A stretch of 64,000 bases of DNA, from NCBI GenBank assembly GCA_018402155.1, contig JAGYJG010000001.1:880198-944197 (forward strand), in the 5' to 3' direction. The notes under the pieces are model-generated. The model was given only the letters and a program-made list of their open reading frames with translations, was not told the origin of the DNA and searched no databases. Positions 1 to 10,357 of the stretch are shown piece after piece; the stretch's first letter is position 1, and the number at the start of each line of letters is the position of its first letter. The position numbers were made by a program, and so were the translations under genes. This DNA is from Bacteroidia bacterium. GTDB taxonomy: Bacteria; Bacteroidota; Bacteroidia; NS11-12g; UBA9320.

Positions 1-357
1 GCAAATAATGTGAAAGTATGGCTGATAAATACCGGTTGGAGCGGCGGGGAATACGGCACCGGAAGCCGTATAAAATTAAACTATACAAGAGCCATGCTTG
101 ATGCAGTACTAGAAGGGAAACTAGATGACGTAACCTTTGAAAACCACCCCGTATTTGGTGTAGCAATGCCAACCGAAGTTCCTGGAGTACCAACAAAATT
201 ACTAAACCCAAGGAATACATGGGTAGATAAAACAGCCTACGACCAGAAAGCAAATCACTTAGCAGGACTTTTTAATAAGAATTTTGAGGAATTTGCAGAT
301 GGAGTGCGTCAAGATATACTTGATGCTGCTCCAAAAGCGAGTGTCTCAATTAGTTAA
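1..357 (+). CDS. pckA: Phosphoenolpyruvate carboxykinase (ATP), C-terminal part
   Basis: This is the last ~118 residues of the ATP-dependent PEP carboxykinase, which converts oxaloacetate and ATP to PEP, CO2 and ADP in gluconeogenesis in the cytoplasm. The frame is open to the first base of the window, so the gene starts outside it. The visible part carries the family block NTGWSGGEYGTGSRIKL, then the segment around GVAMPTEVPGVP, and the usual C-terminal helix region ending in VRQDILDAAPK. An apparent GTG at position 10 is internal and not a start. A strong hairpin follows the stop codon. Identification is secure; only completeness cannot be judged. Confidence 0.95.
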   Translation, partial: ANNVKVWLINTGWSGGEYGTGSRIKLNYTRAMLDAVLEGKLDDVTFENHPVFGVAMPTEVPGVPTKLLNPRNTWVDKTAYDQKANHLAGLFNKNFEEFADGVRQDILDAAPKASVSIS

Positions 358-374
358 TTTCATTTTTTTTCCTA

Positions 375-402
375 AAACCCTCAGACGAATGTTTGGGGGT
401 TT
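375..402 (+). terminator. Hairpin downstream of pckA
   Basis: A 12-bp stem (375-386 with 391-402, including two G-T pairs) closes a GAAT tetraloop 18 bases after the pckA stop. No T-run follows the stem on the plus strand; an eight-T run precedes it. It is probably the transcript end of pckA, but it is not a canonical intrinsic terminator. Confidence 0.5.
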
Positions 403-549
403 ATAGGTGAAACTTCATATGAGGGCTACTGGAGGATTAAAATTATTATTTTTCGAGTTCATTTGAATAATCTGCTTTTTTGCTACTATCTATGTACCGT
501 TGTAAAGCTATTTTAAAATCAATTACTAAAATAAACGTACCGGAAAGCC

Positions 550-1590
550 ATGTTAGCATACGCAGAAACTGAGATAAATGATGTTGTTCTTCACTTTGTG
601 GGTAATCCATTCAATGAGGAGTTACTTACATTAGGAAATACAAAATTACAGTTTGACAAAAAAATAGAGGAGCATTTGCTCACTTACTTTTTATCCTCGT
701 TTAAGGGCAATGAATTTTATCGCTTTCATCACGAGTCAAACATCAAACTAAATGAGTTGTATGCCTATTCCCAAGCTATTTTTGAAGACCCAGAGAATAT
801 GGTAGCTCACTCTAAAAGTATGGCGAAACACTTGTACGAGCATAGCAATCATCCTAAAATAAAAGGTGGCGAGTTTTATGTAGCTTTAATAAAAAACGTG
901 TTACTTGAAGGTGAAGCGGTAGACGCTATTGGGCTCTTTAAGTCTGAGGTGAAAGATACATTCTTGGATATAAAGTCAACAGATGGTGTATTTATACTCG
1001 ATAGTAAAGAAGGTATTCTCATCAAAAATCTGGATAAAGGAGCTATTATTTTTAACACAGAATCTGAAGATGGCTATGTGCTTAGTGTTATTGACAATAC
1101 CAACAAAGGGAGTGATGCAAAATTTTGGTTTGATCATTTTTTACACGTAAAACAGCGCGAAGATGCTTACTATCAAACCGAAACAGTGATGAAAATAGCG
1201 AAGGATTTTATCACCAAAGAGCTGCCAAAGGAATTTTCCACAAACAAAGCAGACCAAGCAGATATGCTGAATAAATCTGCCCTATACTTCAAAGAACAGG
1301 AAGATTTTGATCTATCCGAGTTTGCCAATGTAGTCATAAAGCAACCTGACATTGTAGACAGTTTTCAAGAATTTACTACATCATATCAACGGGAGCGAGC
1401 GGTAAGTATCCCTGAAAACTTTCAGCTAAACGAAACAGCAGTAAACAAGAAAAAGGGAGTTTTTAAAAGTGTCATCAAGCTAGACAAAAATTTTTCAGTT
1501 TATGTTCATGGCGATCGAAACAAAATCGAACGTGGTGAGGATAAGGATGGGAGAAAGTTTTACACTTTATGGTACGACGAAGAGAAATAA
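550..1590 (+). CDS. Nucleoid-associated protein (NdpA/NA37 family)
   Basis: A 346-residue protein of the 37-kDa nucleoid-associated protein family (YejK/NdpA-like), which binds DNA in the cytoplasm; the exact role in Bacteroidota is not established. The N-terminus (residues 5-25) has the family pattern of a short beta strand, V-L-H-F-V-G-N. The middle has the conserved GGEFYVALIKN stretch (about residues 105-115), and the C-terminal third ends in a small beta-rich domain with YVHGDRNKIERG. The length matches the family. The first ATG is used because upstream in-frame sequence is short and non-coding. It stands alone, facing uvrA convergently with a 74-base gap. Family assignment rests on overall pattern rather than a catalytic motif. 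Confidence 0.82.
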   Translation: MLAYAETEINDVVLHFVGNPFNEELLTLGNTKLQFDKKIEEHLLTYFLSSFKGNEFYRFHHESNIKLNELYAYSQAIFEDPENMVAHSKSMAKHLYEHSNHPKIKGGEFYVALIKNVLLEGEAVDAIGLFKSEVKDTFLDIKSTDGVFILDSKEGILIKNLDKGAIIFNTESEDGYVLSVIDNTNKGSDAKFWFDHFLHVKQREDAYYQTETVMKIAKDFITKELPKEFSTNKADQADMLNKSALYFKEQEDFDLSEFANVVIKQPDIVDSFQEFTTSYQRERAVSIPENFQLNETAVNKKKGVFKSVIKLDKNFSVYVHGDRNKIERGEDKDGRKFYTLWYDEEK

Positions 1591-1664
1591 TTTCTTAGTC
1601 TTTTATTGGTTCGCACCTGTGACAAAATTTGGGCTGTTATGAAATTTGTCGTCTACTATACCGG

Positions 1665-4460
1665 TTACAATTTTGCTTTTAAAAACTGTGCTGTTACTGA
1701 CTTTTTAATTACAGATGGTTTTACCATATCTTCAGGTGTTCCTGCAAAAATGAGTTCGCCACCTCTTTCTCCACCCTCTGGCCCTAAATCTATCACCCAA
1801 TCTGCACATTTTACAACGTCCAAGTTATGCTCAATAACCACAATACTGTGTCCTTTTTCAATTAATGCATTAAATGATTTCAGTAGTTTTTTTATGTCGT
1901 GAAAGTGCAAACCTGTAGTTGGCTCATCAAAAATGAAAAGCACCTTTGTTTTAGATTGAGATTTGGCAAGAAATGTAGCAAGTTTTATGCGTTGTGCTTC
2001 TCCGCCACTTAGACTGTTACTGCTCTGACCTAGCTTCACATATCCAAGTCCGACTTCTTGAAGTGGCAGTAGTTTTGTAATTATTGGTTTTTGTCCTTTA
2101 AAAAATTCTAAAGCCTCATCTACTGTTAGATTTAGTACATCATAGATACTTTTTTGTTTAAATTCTACTTCTAATACTTCTTCTTTAAAGCGTTTTCCTC
2201 TACACTCCTCGCAAGTCAGGTGGAGGTCAGCCATAAACTGCATTTCAACAATCTCCTCCCCTTCTCCTTGGCAATTGTCGCACCTTCCACCATCTACATT
2301 AAACGAAAAATGTTTTGTCTTAAAACCTCGCTGCTTGGCCATAGGCATAGTACTAAAAAGCTCGCGAATAGCATCGTATGCCTTTACATATGTCACTGGA
2401 TTACTTCTACTTGATTTTCCAATGGGGTTTTGGTCCACTAACTCAGTTGCAGAAAATGCAGTAAAATCTCCTGTTATATCTTTAACTTCACCAATACGCT
2501 GAGTGCTATATTGCTGTGTTGCTTGCAGTACAGCAGGGTACAAAATACTTTTAACAAGTGATGTTTTGCCGCTTCCGCTTACTCCAGTGACTACGGTCAA
2601 TGTATTTAAAGGAAAATCTACAGTAATATTTTTAAGATTATGTTGTGCCGCTTTTACCAATGTAATTTTATTATTCCATTTTCTACGATATTGAGGTACT
2701 TCTATTCTTACTACACCATCCAAATACTGAGATGTAAGAGTACTTTTACCACTTAAATCGCTATATTTTCCAGCAAAAACTACCTCACCACCCAAATGAC
2801 CAGCTTCGGGCCCCATATCTACCAAAAAATCTGCTGTGCGCATCATGTCTTCGTCGTGTTCCACTACAACTACTGTATTTCCTTTAGCTTTTAAGTCTTG
2901 GAGTACACCTATGAGTCGTTCTGTGTCTTTGCTATGTAGACCTATACTTGGCTCATCTAGTATATAGCTACTACCTACTAAGCTACTCCCCAGCGAGGTG
3001 GCTAAATTTATGCGTTGGCTCTCGCCGCCACTTAGCGTATTACTAAGTCTATTTAGACCTAGATAGCTTAGTCCTACTCGCATCAGGTAATCTAGTCTAT
3101 TATTGACTTCTGCTAGCACTGGCTTAGCTATTTCACCTGCTTGATTTTCGAGTTTTAGGGATTGAAAGAATGCTGTAGCCTGCTCTATATTGAGTAATAG
3201 AATGTCGTTGAGCGAGGATAATTTCTTGTCGCGCATAAAACTGGGATTAGCACCTTGGTTTACTATTTTTATGTAACTGGCATCTTTTCGTATACGAGTA
3301 CCTAGGCAGCTCGGACAAGTCGTTTTGCCGCGATATTTGCTAAGCATCACCCGGTATTGAATCTTGTAGGAATTACTTTGTAGATAAGAAAAAAAATTGT
3401 TTAAACCCGCCACATCCTTGTTTCCACTCCAAAGCAAGTCGAGTTCTTTTGAAGTAAGCTCACAAATAGCACGATGTATGGGAAATTTATAATTAGAACT
3501 TCGGTTTATGAAATCGTTTTTCCATTCGCTTAATGTTTCACCTTTCCAACAAGCTACCGCATTTTCATACACCGATAATGAACGATTTGGGATAACTAAC
3601 TCTGGGTCTATACCAATGATACTGCCAAAACCCTCACACTCCTTGCATGCACCATACGGATTATTGAAACTCAATAAATTGACCGATGGTTCTTCAAATG
3701 TCATACCGTCTAGTTCAAATTTTGTATTAAACGTTAGTTGGTCGGTATCGGTAATTATAGTGGCTTCGCCTCCACCCTCCCAAAAAGCTGTTTCTATAGA
3801 ATCTGACAGCCGGCTTTTGTAATCGTCGTCTGCCAACGCAGCTTTTAATCTATCTACTAATATATAGTAGTTTTTAATTTTTTTATTTTTGATTACATCT
3901 TCTATGCGCAGTGTTTCCCCAGAAATCCAAATCCTGTTATACCCCTTTTGCATCGCAGCTACTAAGGCATTGCTTTCCAAGTCTTTGCTGGGCTGGTAGC
4001 ATATATATACACTTGTACCAACAGGCAGCGATAATACGTGCGCAATAACATCTGTAGTACTGTGTTTTTTAACTTCAAGACCGCTAATAGGCGAAATGGT
4101 TTTTCCTACTCTAGCCCATAGAAGCTTAAGGTAATCGTAGAGCTCTGTACTGGTAGCAACGGTACTTCTAGGATTTCGGGTATTTACCTTTTGTTCAATT
4201 GCAATACAAGGGGTGAGTCCACGTATATTGTCTACCATTGGTTTTTCTAATCTACCCAAAAACTGGCGAGCATAGCTACTAAGACTCTCAACATATCGTC
4301 GCTGCCCTTCAGCATATAGGGTATTAAATACCAAAGAAGATTTTCCTGAGCCAGATAAACCGGTGACTACAGTAAGTTGATTTCTTGGTATTTTCACATC
4401 CACGTTTTTAAGATTGTGTAAATGTGCATTTTGTATATCGATATATTTCTGTTTTGTCAT
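1665..4460 (-). CDS. uvrA: Excinuclease ABC subunit A (UvrA)
   Basis: UvrA is the damage-recognition ATPase of nucleotide excision repair and loads UvrB at lesions. The 931-residue product has both ABC modules: a first Walker A GLSGSGKSS near the N-terminus, a second GVSGSGKTS near residue 630, and two signature motifs, LSGGESQRINLATSL and LSGGEAQRIKLATFL. Zinc-finger cysteine pairs are visible at CKECEGFG, CPSCLGTR and, in the second module, CDNCQGEG with CEECRGKR. The open frame extends 11 codons upstream, but the ATG at 4460 begins the conserved sequence (TKQKYIDIQNAHLHNLKN) and is preferred. Bacteroidota often carry two UvrA paralogues; the sequence after the first module (RVGKTISPISG) lacks the usual cysteine, so this could be the second paralogue. 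It is divergent from the sigma factor gene. Confidence 0.93.
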   Translation of the reverse strand: MTKQKYIDIQNAHLHNLKNVDVKIPRNQLTVVTGLSGSGKSSLVFNTLYAEGQRRYVESLSSYARQFLGRLEKPMVDNIRGLTPCIAIEQKVNTRNPRSTVATSTELYDYLKLLWARVGKTISPISGLEVKKHSTTDVIAHVLSLPVGTSVYICYQPSKDLESNALVAAMQKGYNRIWISGETLRIEDVIKNKKIKNYYILVDRLKAALADDDYKSRLSDSIETAFWEGGGEATIITDTDQLTFNTKFELDGMTFEEPSVNLLSFNNPYGACKECEGFGSIIGIDPELVIPNRSLSVYENAVACWKGETLSEWKNDFINRSSNYKFPIHRAICELTSKELDLLWSGNKDVAGLNNFFSYLQSNSYKIQYRVMLSKYRGKTTCPSCLGTRIRKDASYIKIVNQGANPSFMRDKKLSSLNDILLLNIEQATAFFQSLKLENQAGEIAKPVLAEVNNRLDYLMRVGLSYLGLNRLSNTLSGGESQRINLATSLGSSLVGSSYILDEPSIGLHSKDTERLIGVLQDLKAKGNTVVVVEHDEDMMRTADFLVDMGPEAGHLGGEVVFAGKYSDLSGKSTLTSQYLDGVVRIEVPQYRRKWNNKITLVKAAQHNLKNITVDFPLNTLTVVTGVSGSGKTSLVKSILYPAVLQATQQYSTQRIGEVKDITGDFTAFSATELVDQNPIGKSSRSNPVTYVKAYDAIRELFSTMPMAKQRGFKTKHFSFNVDGGRCDNCQGEGEEIVEMQFMADLHLTCEECRGKRFKEEVLEVEFKQKSIYDVLNLTVDEALEFFKGQKPIITKLLPLQEVGLGYVKLGQSSNSLSGGEAQRIKLATFLAKSQSKTKVLFIFDEPTTGLHFHDIKKLLKSFNALIEKGHSIVVIEHNLDVVKCADWVIDLGPEGGERGGELIFAGTPEDMVKPSVIKKSVTAQFLKAKL

Positions 4461-4654
4461 GGAAGTGTCTACGAATAGCGCTAAGAAGCGCAAATTTGAC
4501 CTAAATAGTCAGATATTGAAACAATAATTTGGAAGTTTAGATTTGATATTTTACTTTAGTGGTAACATTAACGGAAAAAGCATATAAGATATACCTTTAC
4601 TATAAAAGAAAACACAGTTTTTTTAATTTTATTAACGTAATAGAAAAAGGTATT

Positions 4655-5236
4655 ATGCATTCATTCAAAATCACGGATCAAAATCTAGTAACGCAGTATG
4701 TACAAGGCAACGAAGCCTGTCTTGAGATGCTTATCAATCGTCACAAAGACAGAATATTCACAACTATCATACTTATTGTAAAAGATAGTTACATAGCTGA
4801 AGATTTATTTCAAGAGACGTTTATCAAAATCATCAAAAATTTAAAACGAGGAAAATATAATGAAGAGGGCAAATTTTTGCCTTGGGCTATTCGTATAGCG
4901 CGAAATATGGCTATCGATTATTTTCGAAAAATGAAACGCATGCCAACTATAACCGGCAGCGATGGTGAAGATGTATTTAGGAAAATAAAGCTGGCTGTCG
5001 AAAATCGCGAGGAGCAAATAATACGTACCGAAAAAGAAAATGTAGTGCGTTCTGTAATCAGTAAGTTGCCAGAGGAACAACGTCAAGTTTTAATACTAAG
5101 ACACTATGGCGATCTAAGTTTCAAAGAAATTGCCGAAATAACGGGAGTCAGTATAAATACTGCGTTGGGGCGTATGCGATATGCTTTGAATAATATGCGA
5201 AAAATGATGGAGCACTCTACCATAAATGCTATCTAG
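4655..5236 (+). CDS. ECF-type RNA polymerase sigma factor
   Basis: A 193-residue extracytoplasmic-function sigma-70 factor. Region 2 is visible as LINRHKDRIFTTIILIVKDSYIAEDLFQETFIKII, with the typical D-L-F-Q-E-T core, followed by PWAIRIARNMAIDYFRK. Region 4 is the helix-turn-helix around LPEEQRQVLILRHYGDLSFKEIAEITG and NTALGRMRYAL. The frame opens at a GTG at 4559, but the ATG at 4655, where homology to the family begins (HSFKITDQNLV), is the better start; a GAAAAAGG stretch lies just before it. No adjacent anti-sigma gene is present, so its signal is unknown. It is followed by a 442-base intergenic region. Confidence 0.9.
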   Translation: MHSFKITDQNLVTQYVQGNEACLEMLINRHKDRIFTTIILIVKDSYIAEDLFQETFIKIIKNLKRGKYNEEGKFLPWAIRIARNMAIDYFRKMKRMPTITGSDGEDVFRKIKLAVENREEQIIRTEKENVVRSVISKLPEEQRQVLILRHYGDLSFKEIAEITGVSINTALGRMRYALNNMRKMMEHSTINAI

Positions 5237-5678
5237 AATAGTTGTAGGTCAAAACTATTAAACTTCTTACGTAGCTTTTCTGTAAAACTATGGTGGTACT
5301 ATTCAAAGTATTTATCTAGTAAAGACGGCAATTTTTGGTCAGATAATTCAAATTTTATGTCGGTTTGAGTTTGACTTCTCTTTTATATTTGCTTGATAAG
5401 AGGTCACAAATACTATTCTAAACACTCCCCAAGAAAGTTTTTCGATTCATATGCTAAAGAATTTATACTTTTGATTGATTTGGCAAAATTTTGAGGTCTC
5501 AAACCTATTTTTAAGTGCGAATGAGGTTGCTCATTTTTTTTCATAAATACCTTCAGCACGAATAGATGTGATATTTATCCACTCCTTGTTTATAAAAAAA
5601 AGGATAACCATTCTCTTTAAACCACTTCGTGTACTACATTTGAGCGTTATACCTAGACAATATAATTATCAATAATAA
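5237..5678 (+). promoter_or_regulatory. Intergenic region with three TAnnTTTG boxes before parE
   Basis: No reading frame of useful length is present. Three exact matches to the Bacteroidota -7 element lie on the plus strand: TATATTTG at 5384-5391 (with TTTG at 5364-5367, 16 bases upstream), TACTTTTG at 5467-5474 and TACATTTG at 5635-5642. The last is nearest to parE and gives a leader of about 30 bases. The multiple boxes may mean several start sites or an unseen small RNA. Confidence 0.45.
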
Positions 5679-7571
5679 ATGGCTGAAAATCAGTACAACG
5701 AAGATAGTATACGCTCCTTAGACTGGAAAGAACATATCCGATTGCGTCCGGGTATGTACATCGGCAAATTGGGTAATGGCTCATCAGCTGAAGATGGGAT
5801 CTATATTTTGATGAAAGAGGTAGTAGACAACAGCATAGACGAATATATGATGGGCAATGGGAAGCGCATTGATATCAAATTAGCTGAAAACAAAGTTTCT
5901 GTCCGTGATTTTGGACGTGGCATACCTCTTGGGAAAGTAGTAGATGTAGTTAGTAAAATAAACACTGGCGCAAAATACGATAGCAATGTTTTTCAAAAAT
6001 CTGTGGGACTAAATGGAGTTGGCACAAAAGCAGTAAATGCGCTTTCCTCCTATTTCTCAGTGACATCTTATCGCGAAGGTGAGTACAAAACAGCTGTGTT
6101 TGAGCGAGGAGTGTTGGTCAGTGAAGATAACGGAAAAACAACTGAGAAAAACGGAACTTACGTTGAATACACGGCAGATACAGATATTTTTAAAACGCAT
6201 AAATACATTACTGAATACATTGATAATCAAATGTGGAATTATGTGTACCTCAACGCTGGACTGACTATTTATTTCAATGGTAATACCTATTTTTCTAAAA
6301 ATGGTCTGCTCGACCTACTGGAACGAAAAACTAACGATGAAGAAATAAAGTATCCAGTTATACATTTGAAGGATGGTGATATAGAGGTAGCCATAACGCA
6401 TGACAACCATTATGGTGAAGAATACTACTCTTTTGTAAACGGACAAAATACGACGCAAGGCGGCACCCACGTAGCAGCATTCAAGGAAGCATTGGTGCGT
6501 ACCATCAGAGATTTTTATGGTAAAAATTATGAGCCAACAGATATCAGAGCTTCATTGGTTTCAGCCTTATCTGTTAGAATACAAGAGCCTGTTTTTGAAT
6601 CGCAAACCAAGACCAAACTAGGAAGTACAGAAATAGCACCAGATGGGCCATCCCTAAAAGCAGAAATAAACCAATTTGTTAAGTCGCAGCTGGATAATTT
6701 TTTGCATAAAAATCCTAGTACTGCCGAAGCGTTGCAGCGTAAAATACAGCTAAGTGAACGCGAGCGAAAAGATATGGCTGGAGTGCGTAAAATAGCCAGA
6801 GATCGAGCCAAGAAAGCCAGTGTTCATAATAAAAAATTACGTGACTGCAGGGTGCATTTTACCGATGATAAAAAAGATAATCACTTAGATACAACACTAT
6901 TTATTACGGAGGGAGATTCTGCATCTGGAAGCATCACCAAAGCTAGAGATGTGCAAACACAGGCTGTATTTAGCCTTAGAGGCAAACCTCTAAACTGTTT
7001 TGGGTTGAAAAAGAAAATAGTGTATGAAAATGAGGAATTTAACCTCTTACAGCATGCGTTAAATATAGAGGAAAGCGTAGACGACCTGCGTTATAATAAA
7101 ATAGTAATTGCCACAGATGCAGATGTCGATGGTATGCATATTCGTCTCCTGATATTGACATTTTTTTTGCAATTTTTCCCAGATTTAGTTCGGAAAGGTC
7201 ACGTATATATTTTAGAAACACCTCTTTTTAGGGTAAGAAACAAAAAAGAAACTTTTTACTGTTATACTGAACAAGAGCGTATAGATGCCATCAGAAAATT
7301 AGGAAAAACAGCTGAAATAACTCGTTTCAAGGGATTGGGTGAAATATCACCAGATGAATTTGGTAGTTTTATCGGTGAAGAAATACGCCTAGAGCCTGTC
7401 TTACTGAATGAAGATGCTAGTATCAATAAAATTTTAGAATACTATATGGGCAAAAACACACAAGAACGACAAGAGTTTATAATAGATAATCTGCGCCTAG
7501 AAATAGATGAGGCTAGCGAGGAAGAAGAAGCACAACATAAACTAGATGCAGAAAAAATAGAGGCTGCCTAA
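5679..7571 (+). CDS. parE: DNA topoisomerase IV subunit B (ParE)
   Basis: The ATPase subunit of topoisomerase IV, which decatenates daughter chromosomes together with ParC. The GHKL ATPase domain shows RPGMYIG near residue 25, EVVDNSIDE (metal-binding Asn) and [11 protein letters not shown]. The TOPRIM domain shows EGDSASG (411-417), LRGKPLN and DADVDGM (480-486), followed by FKGLGE. The 630-residue length fits ParE rather than the longer GyrB insertions. It is immediately followed by parC with an eight-base gap, which supports topo IV rather than gyrase. Confidence 0.93.
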   Translation: MAENQYNEDSIRSLDWKEHIRLRPGMYIGKLGNGSSAEDGIYILMKEVVDNSIDEYMMGNGKRIDIKLAENKVSVRDFGRGIPLGKVVDVVSKINTGAKYDSNVFQKSVGLNGVGTKAVNALSSYFSVTSYREGEYKTAVFERGVLVSEDNGKTTEKNGTYVEYTADTDIFKTHKYITEYIDNQMWNYVYLNAGLTIYFNGNTYFSKNGLLDLLERKTNDEEIKYPVIHLKDGDIEVAITHDNHYGEEYYSFVNGQNTTQGGTHVAAFKEALVRTIRDFYGKNYEPTDIRASLVSALSVRIQEPVFESQTKTKLGSTEIAPDGPSLKAEINQFVKSQLDNFLHKNPSTAEALQRKIQLSERERKDMAGVRKIARDRAKKASVHNKKLRDCRVHFTDDKKDNHLDTTLFITEGDSASGSITKARDVQTQAVFSLRGKPLNCFGLKKKIVYENEEFNLLQHALNIEESVDDLRYNKIVIATDADVDGMHIRLLILTFFLQFFPDLVRKGHVYILETPLFRVRNKKETFYCYTEQERIDAIRKLGKTAEITRFKGLGEISPDEFGSFIGEEIRLEPVLLNEDASINKILEYYMGKNTQERQEFIIDNLRLEIDEASEEEEAQHKLDAEKIEAA

Positions 7572-7579
7572 AGAATAAC

Positions 7580-10357
7580 ATGGACGAAAACGAAGAGTTA
7601 GAAGAAAATTTGAACCAAAATTCTGACGAGAAGGTCACTAAAATAGATTTGGAGGATGGCCAACGTGCAATCAAAGGAATGTACGAAGATTGGTTTTTGG
7701 ACTATGCCAGCTATGTTATTTTAGAACGAGCAGTTCCTCACATAAACGATGGTTTAAAACCTGTACAGCGTAGGTTTTTGCACGCTATGAAGGAGCTAGA
7801 CGATGGCAGATACAATAAAGTAGCCAATGTGATAGGAAGCACCATGCAATATCACCCCCACGGTGATGCTGCTATAGGAGGAGCCATCATCAATATGGGC
7901 CAAAAAGACTTGCTCATAGACTGCCAAGGAAACTGGGGTGATGTGCGTACAGGAGATAGCGCCGCAGCACCTCGATATATAGAAGCCCGACTCAATAAAT
8001 TTGCATTAGAAATAGCATTTAACAAACAAACTACAGAATGGCAAAAAAGCTACGATGGCAGAAAAAATGAGCCTATCACACTACCTGTTAAATTTCCTTT
8101 GCTGCTAGCTCAAGGTGTAGAAGGAATAGCTGTAGGGCTTAGCACCAAAATAATGCCTCATAACTTTATAGAGTTGGTAAAAGGAAGCATCAAAATATTG
8201 CAAGGGAAAACACCTACACTTTACCCTGATTTTCAAACTGGCGGACAAGTAGATGTTTCTGAATACCAGGACGGCAGACGAGGTGGACGTATAAAAGTAC
8301 GAGCAACGATAGTAGAAAAAGATAAAAACACACTAGCGATAACAGATGTACCTTATGGTATAACCACGGGTGGATTAATAGATAGTATATTAAAAGCCAA
8401 TGATAAGGGTAAAATTAAAATTAAAAAAGTAGTAGATAACACAGCAAAAGACGTAGAAGTAGAAATACAACTGCCCAATGGTATATCTACAGACAAAACT
8501 ATTGATGCGCTATATGCTTTTACTAGTTGTGAAAGCTCTATATCTCCCAATGCATGTGTAATTGTAGAGGACAAGCCTATTTTTACGGGAGTATCCGAAA
8601 TTCTAAAAATAAATACCGACAATACCGTAAAACTATTAAAAGCAGAGCTAGAAATAAAGCGCGGAGAACTAGAAGAAAAATGGCACTTTAGCTCACTTGA
8701 AAAGATATTTATAGAAGAGCGAATATACCGCGACATAGAAGAAGAAGAAACTTGGGAGGGTGTGCTTTCTGCCATCAATAAAGGTTTAAAACCGTACATT
8801 AAAAACCTGAGACGCGAGGTGACCGAAGAAGATATTATTCGATTGACTGAAATAAAAATCAAACGTATTTCTAAGTTTGATACTTTTAAGGCAGATGAGT
8901 TACTAAAGGGTATTGAAGATGCACTTGCAGAGGTTAATACACATTTGAATAATCTTATAGAATATGCTATAGACTACTACCAAAATTTGCTTGATAAATA
9001 TAGTAAAGGCAAGGAGCGTAAGACAGAAATAAGAAATTTTGAGGAAATAAACGATAAAGTAGTAGCAGTAGCCAACGAAAAGCTATACGCAGATAAGGCC
9101 GAAGGATTTGTAGGTACCGGAATTAAAAAAGAGGAGTATATCTGTGATTGTTCTGACATAGATGATATCATAGTATTCAGAAAAGATGGTACATACTCTG
9201 TGAGTAAAGTTTCTGCAAAAGCTTTTTTTGGTAAAAACATCATACACATTGCTGTCTTTCGCAAAAATGACGAACGACTAACATACAACGCTGTATATAC
9301 CGATGGAACTACAAAGAAAACTATGGCAAAGCGTTTTAATGTAACTAGTATAACTAGGGATAAAGAATACCATGTCACCAGAGGAACGCCAAATAGTAAG
9401 CTCCATTATTTTAGTGTTAATCCCAACGGAGAAGCTGAGGTGGTGAATATATATCTGCATGCTGCCGCCAAAGCAAGAATTAAGCTATTTGACTACGATT
9501 TTTCTGAATTAACTATTAAAGGGCGGTCAAGCCAAGGCAATATGGTGACCAAACACCCTGTGAGAAAAATAGATCTGAAAGAAAAAGGAATTTCAACTAT
9601 AGGCGGGAGAGACATATGGTACGAGCCCGGTATAGGCAGACTGAACATACACGAGCGCGGTGAATACCTTGGTAGTTTTCAAACCGATGATCAAATATTG
9701 GTGGTATACGAAAATGGTGAGTATGAAATCACTAGCCACGAGTTAACCAACCACTACACAAACAAGGAAATAAAAGTAATTGAAAAATTTGAACCAGAAA
9801 AAGTAGTGACGGTACTGCACTATGACGGTAATGGCAAAAATTACTGTGTAAAACGTTTCAATATAGAGACAGCCTCTACTGATAAACGATTTTGTTTCAT
9901 AACCGAAGGATGGGGAAGTAAAATGATACTTGTGACTACCCACAAAACGCCGATAATTGAACTCACCACAAAAACAAAGAATGGAGGGAACAAAGTAGAT
10001 AAGATAAACCTCGAAGATTTTATTGATGTAAAAGGGTGGAAAAGTATTGGTAATAAGCTTTGCGGCAAAGAATTTGTAAAAGCTAAGCTTCTTGCGACTC
10101 CTAAACTTGAAAATGAAGAAGATACGGAAAAAGGACCGACAACAAATGATGGAGGAAATACATCTGCAGCGCGTCGTGAGAAAGAAATAACAAAAGTGCC
10201 AAAAGCTGAACCAATCCAAAAAATAAATAGCACAAGCAATCTACAAAACGAGCTAAAGGAAATACCAGATGATCAACTGCCCGCGCTACCATCAAAAGAT
10301 AAAAAGGACGAAAACAAAAATACGTTTACCTCAGGTGACCAAATAAGTTTATTATGA
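7580..10357 (+). CDS. parC: DNA topoisomerase IV subunit A (ParC)
   Basis: The DNA-breaking and rejoining subunit of topoisomerase IV. The catalytic tyrosine is Tyr133 in AAPRYIEARL; the preceding winged-helix region holds GLKPVQRRFLHAM and YHPHGDAAIGG. The coiled-coil tower region spans roughly residues 370-470, and the C-terminal half has the weakly conserved beta-propeller blades of the A subunit. The extreme C-terminus (after about residue 840) is a charged, low-complexity tail rich in Lys, Glu and Asn. The length of 925 is typical of Bacteroidota ParC. The stop overlaps the next ATG by four bases, so parE, parC and the next two genes probably form one transcript. Confidence 0.93.
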   Translation: MDENEELEENLNQNSDEKVTKIDLEDGQRAIKGMYEDWFLDYASYVILERAVPHINDGLKPVQRRFLHAMKELDDGRYNKVANVIGSTMQYHPHGDAAIGGAIINMGQKDLLIDCQGNWGDVRTGDSAAAPRYIEARLNKFALEIAFNKQTTEWQKSYDGRKNEPITLPVKFPLLLAQGVEGIAVGLSTKIMPHNFIELVKGSIKILQGKTPTLYPDFQTGGQVDVSEYQDGRRGGRIKVRATIVEKDKNTLAITDVPYGITTGGLIDSILKANDKGKIKIKKVVDNTAKDVEVEIQLPNGISTDKTIDALYAFTSCESSISPNACVIVEDKPIFTGVSEILKINTDNTVKLLKAELEIKRGELEEKWHFSSLEKIFIEERIYRDIEEEETWEGVLSAINKGLKPYIKNLRREVTEEDIIRLTEIKIKRISKFDTFKADELLKGIEDALAEVNTHLNNLIEYAIDYYQNLLDKYSKGKERKTEIRNFEEINDKVVAVANEKLYADKAEGFVGTGIKKEEYICDCSDIDDIIVFRKDGTYSVSKVSAKAFFGKNIIHIAVFRKNDERLTYNAVYTDGTTKKTMAKRFNVTSITRDKEYHVTRGTPNSKLHYFSVNPNGEAEVVNIYLHAAAKARIKLFDYDFSELTIKGRSSQGNMVTKHPVRKIDLKEKGISTIGGRDIWYEPGIGRLNIHERGEYLGSFQTDDQILVVYENGEYEITSHELTNHYTNKEIKVIEKFEPEKVVTVLHYDGNGKNYCVKRFNIETASTDKRFCFITEGWGSKMILVTTHKTPIIELTTKTKNGGNKVDKINLEDFIDVKGWKSIGNKLCGKEFVKAKLLATPKLENEEDTEKGPTTNDGGNTSAARREKEITKVPKAEPIQKINSTSNLQNELKEIPDDQLPALPSKDKKDENKNTFTSGDQISLL

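Noticed and set aside
4559-4654. Longer N-terminus of the ECF sigma factor from a GTG
   Set aside because: Family similarity begins at the ATG at 4655, and the extra residues are a low-complexity basic stretch.
8353-8862. Minus-strand open frame of 169 codons inside parC
   Set aside because: It lies fully within parC, is composed of repeated serine and isoleucine runs, and has no homology-like motif.
9743-10219. Minus-strand open frame of 158 codons inside parC
   Set aside because: It overlaps a complete, well-conserved parC on the other strand and has no domain or signal pattern.
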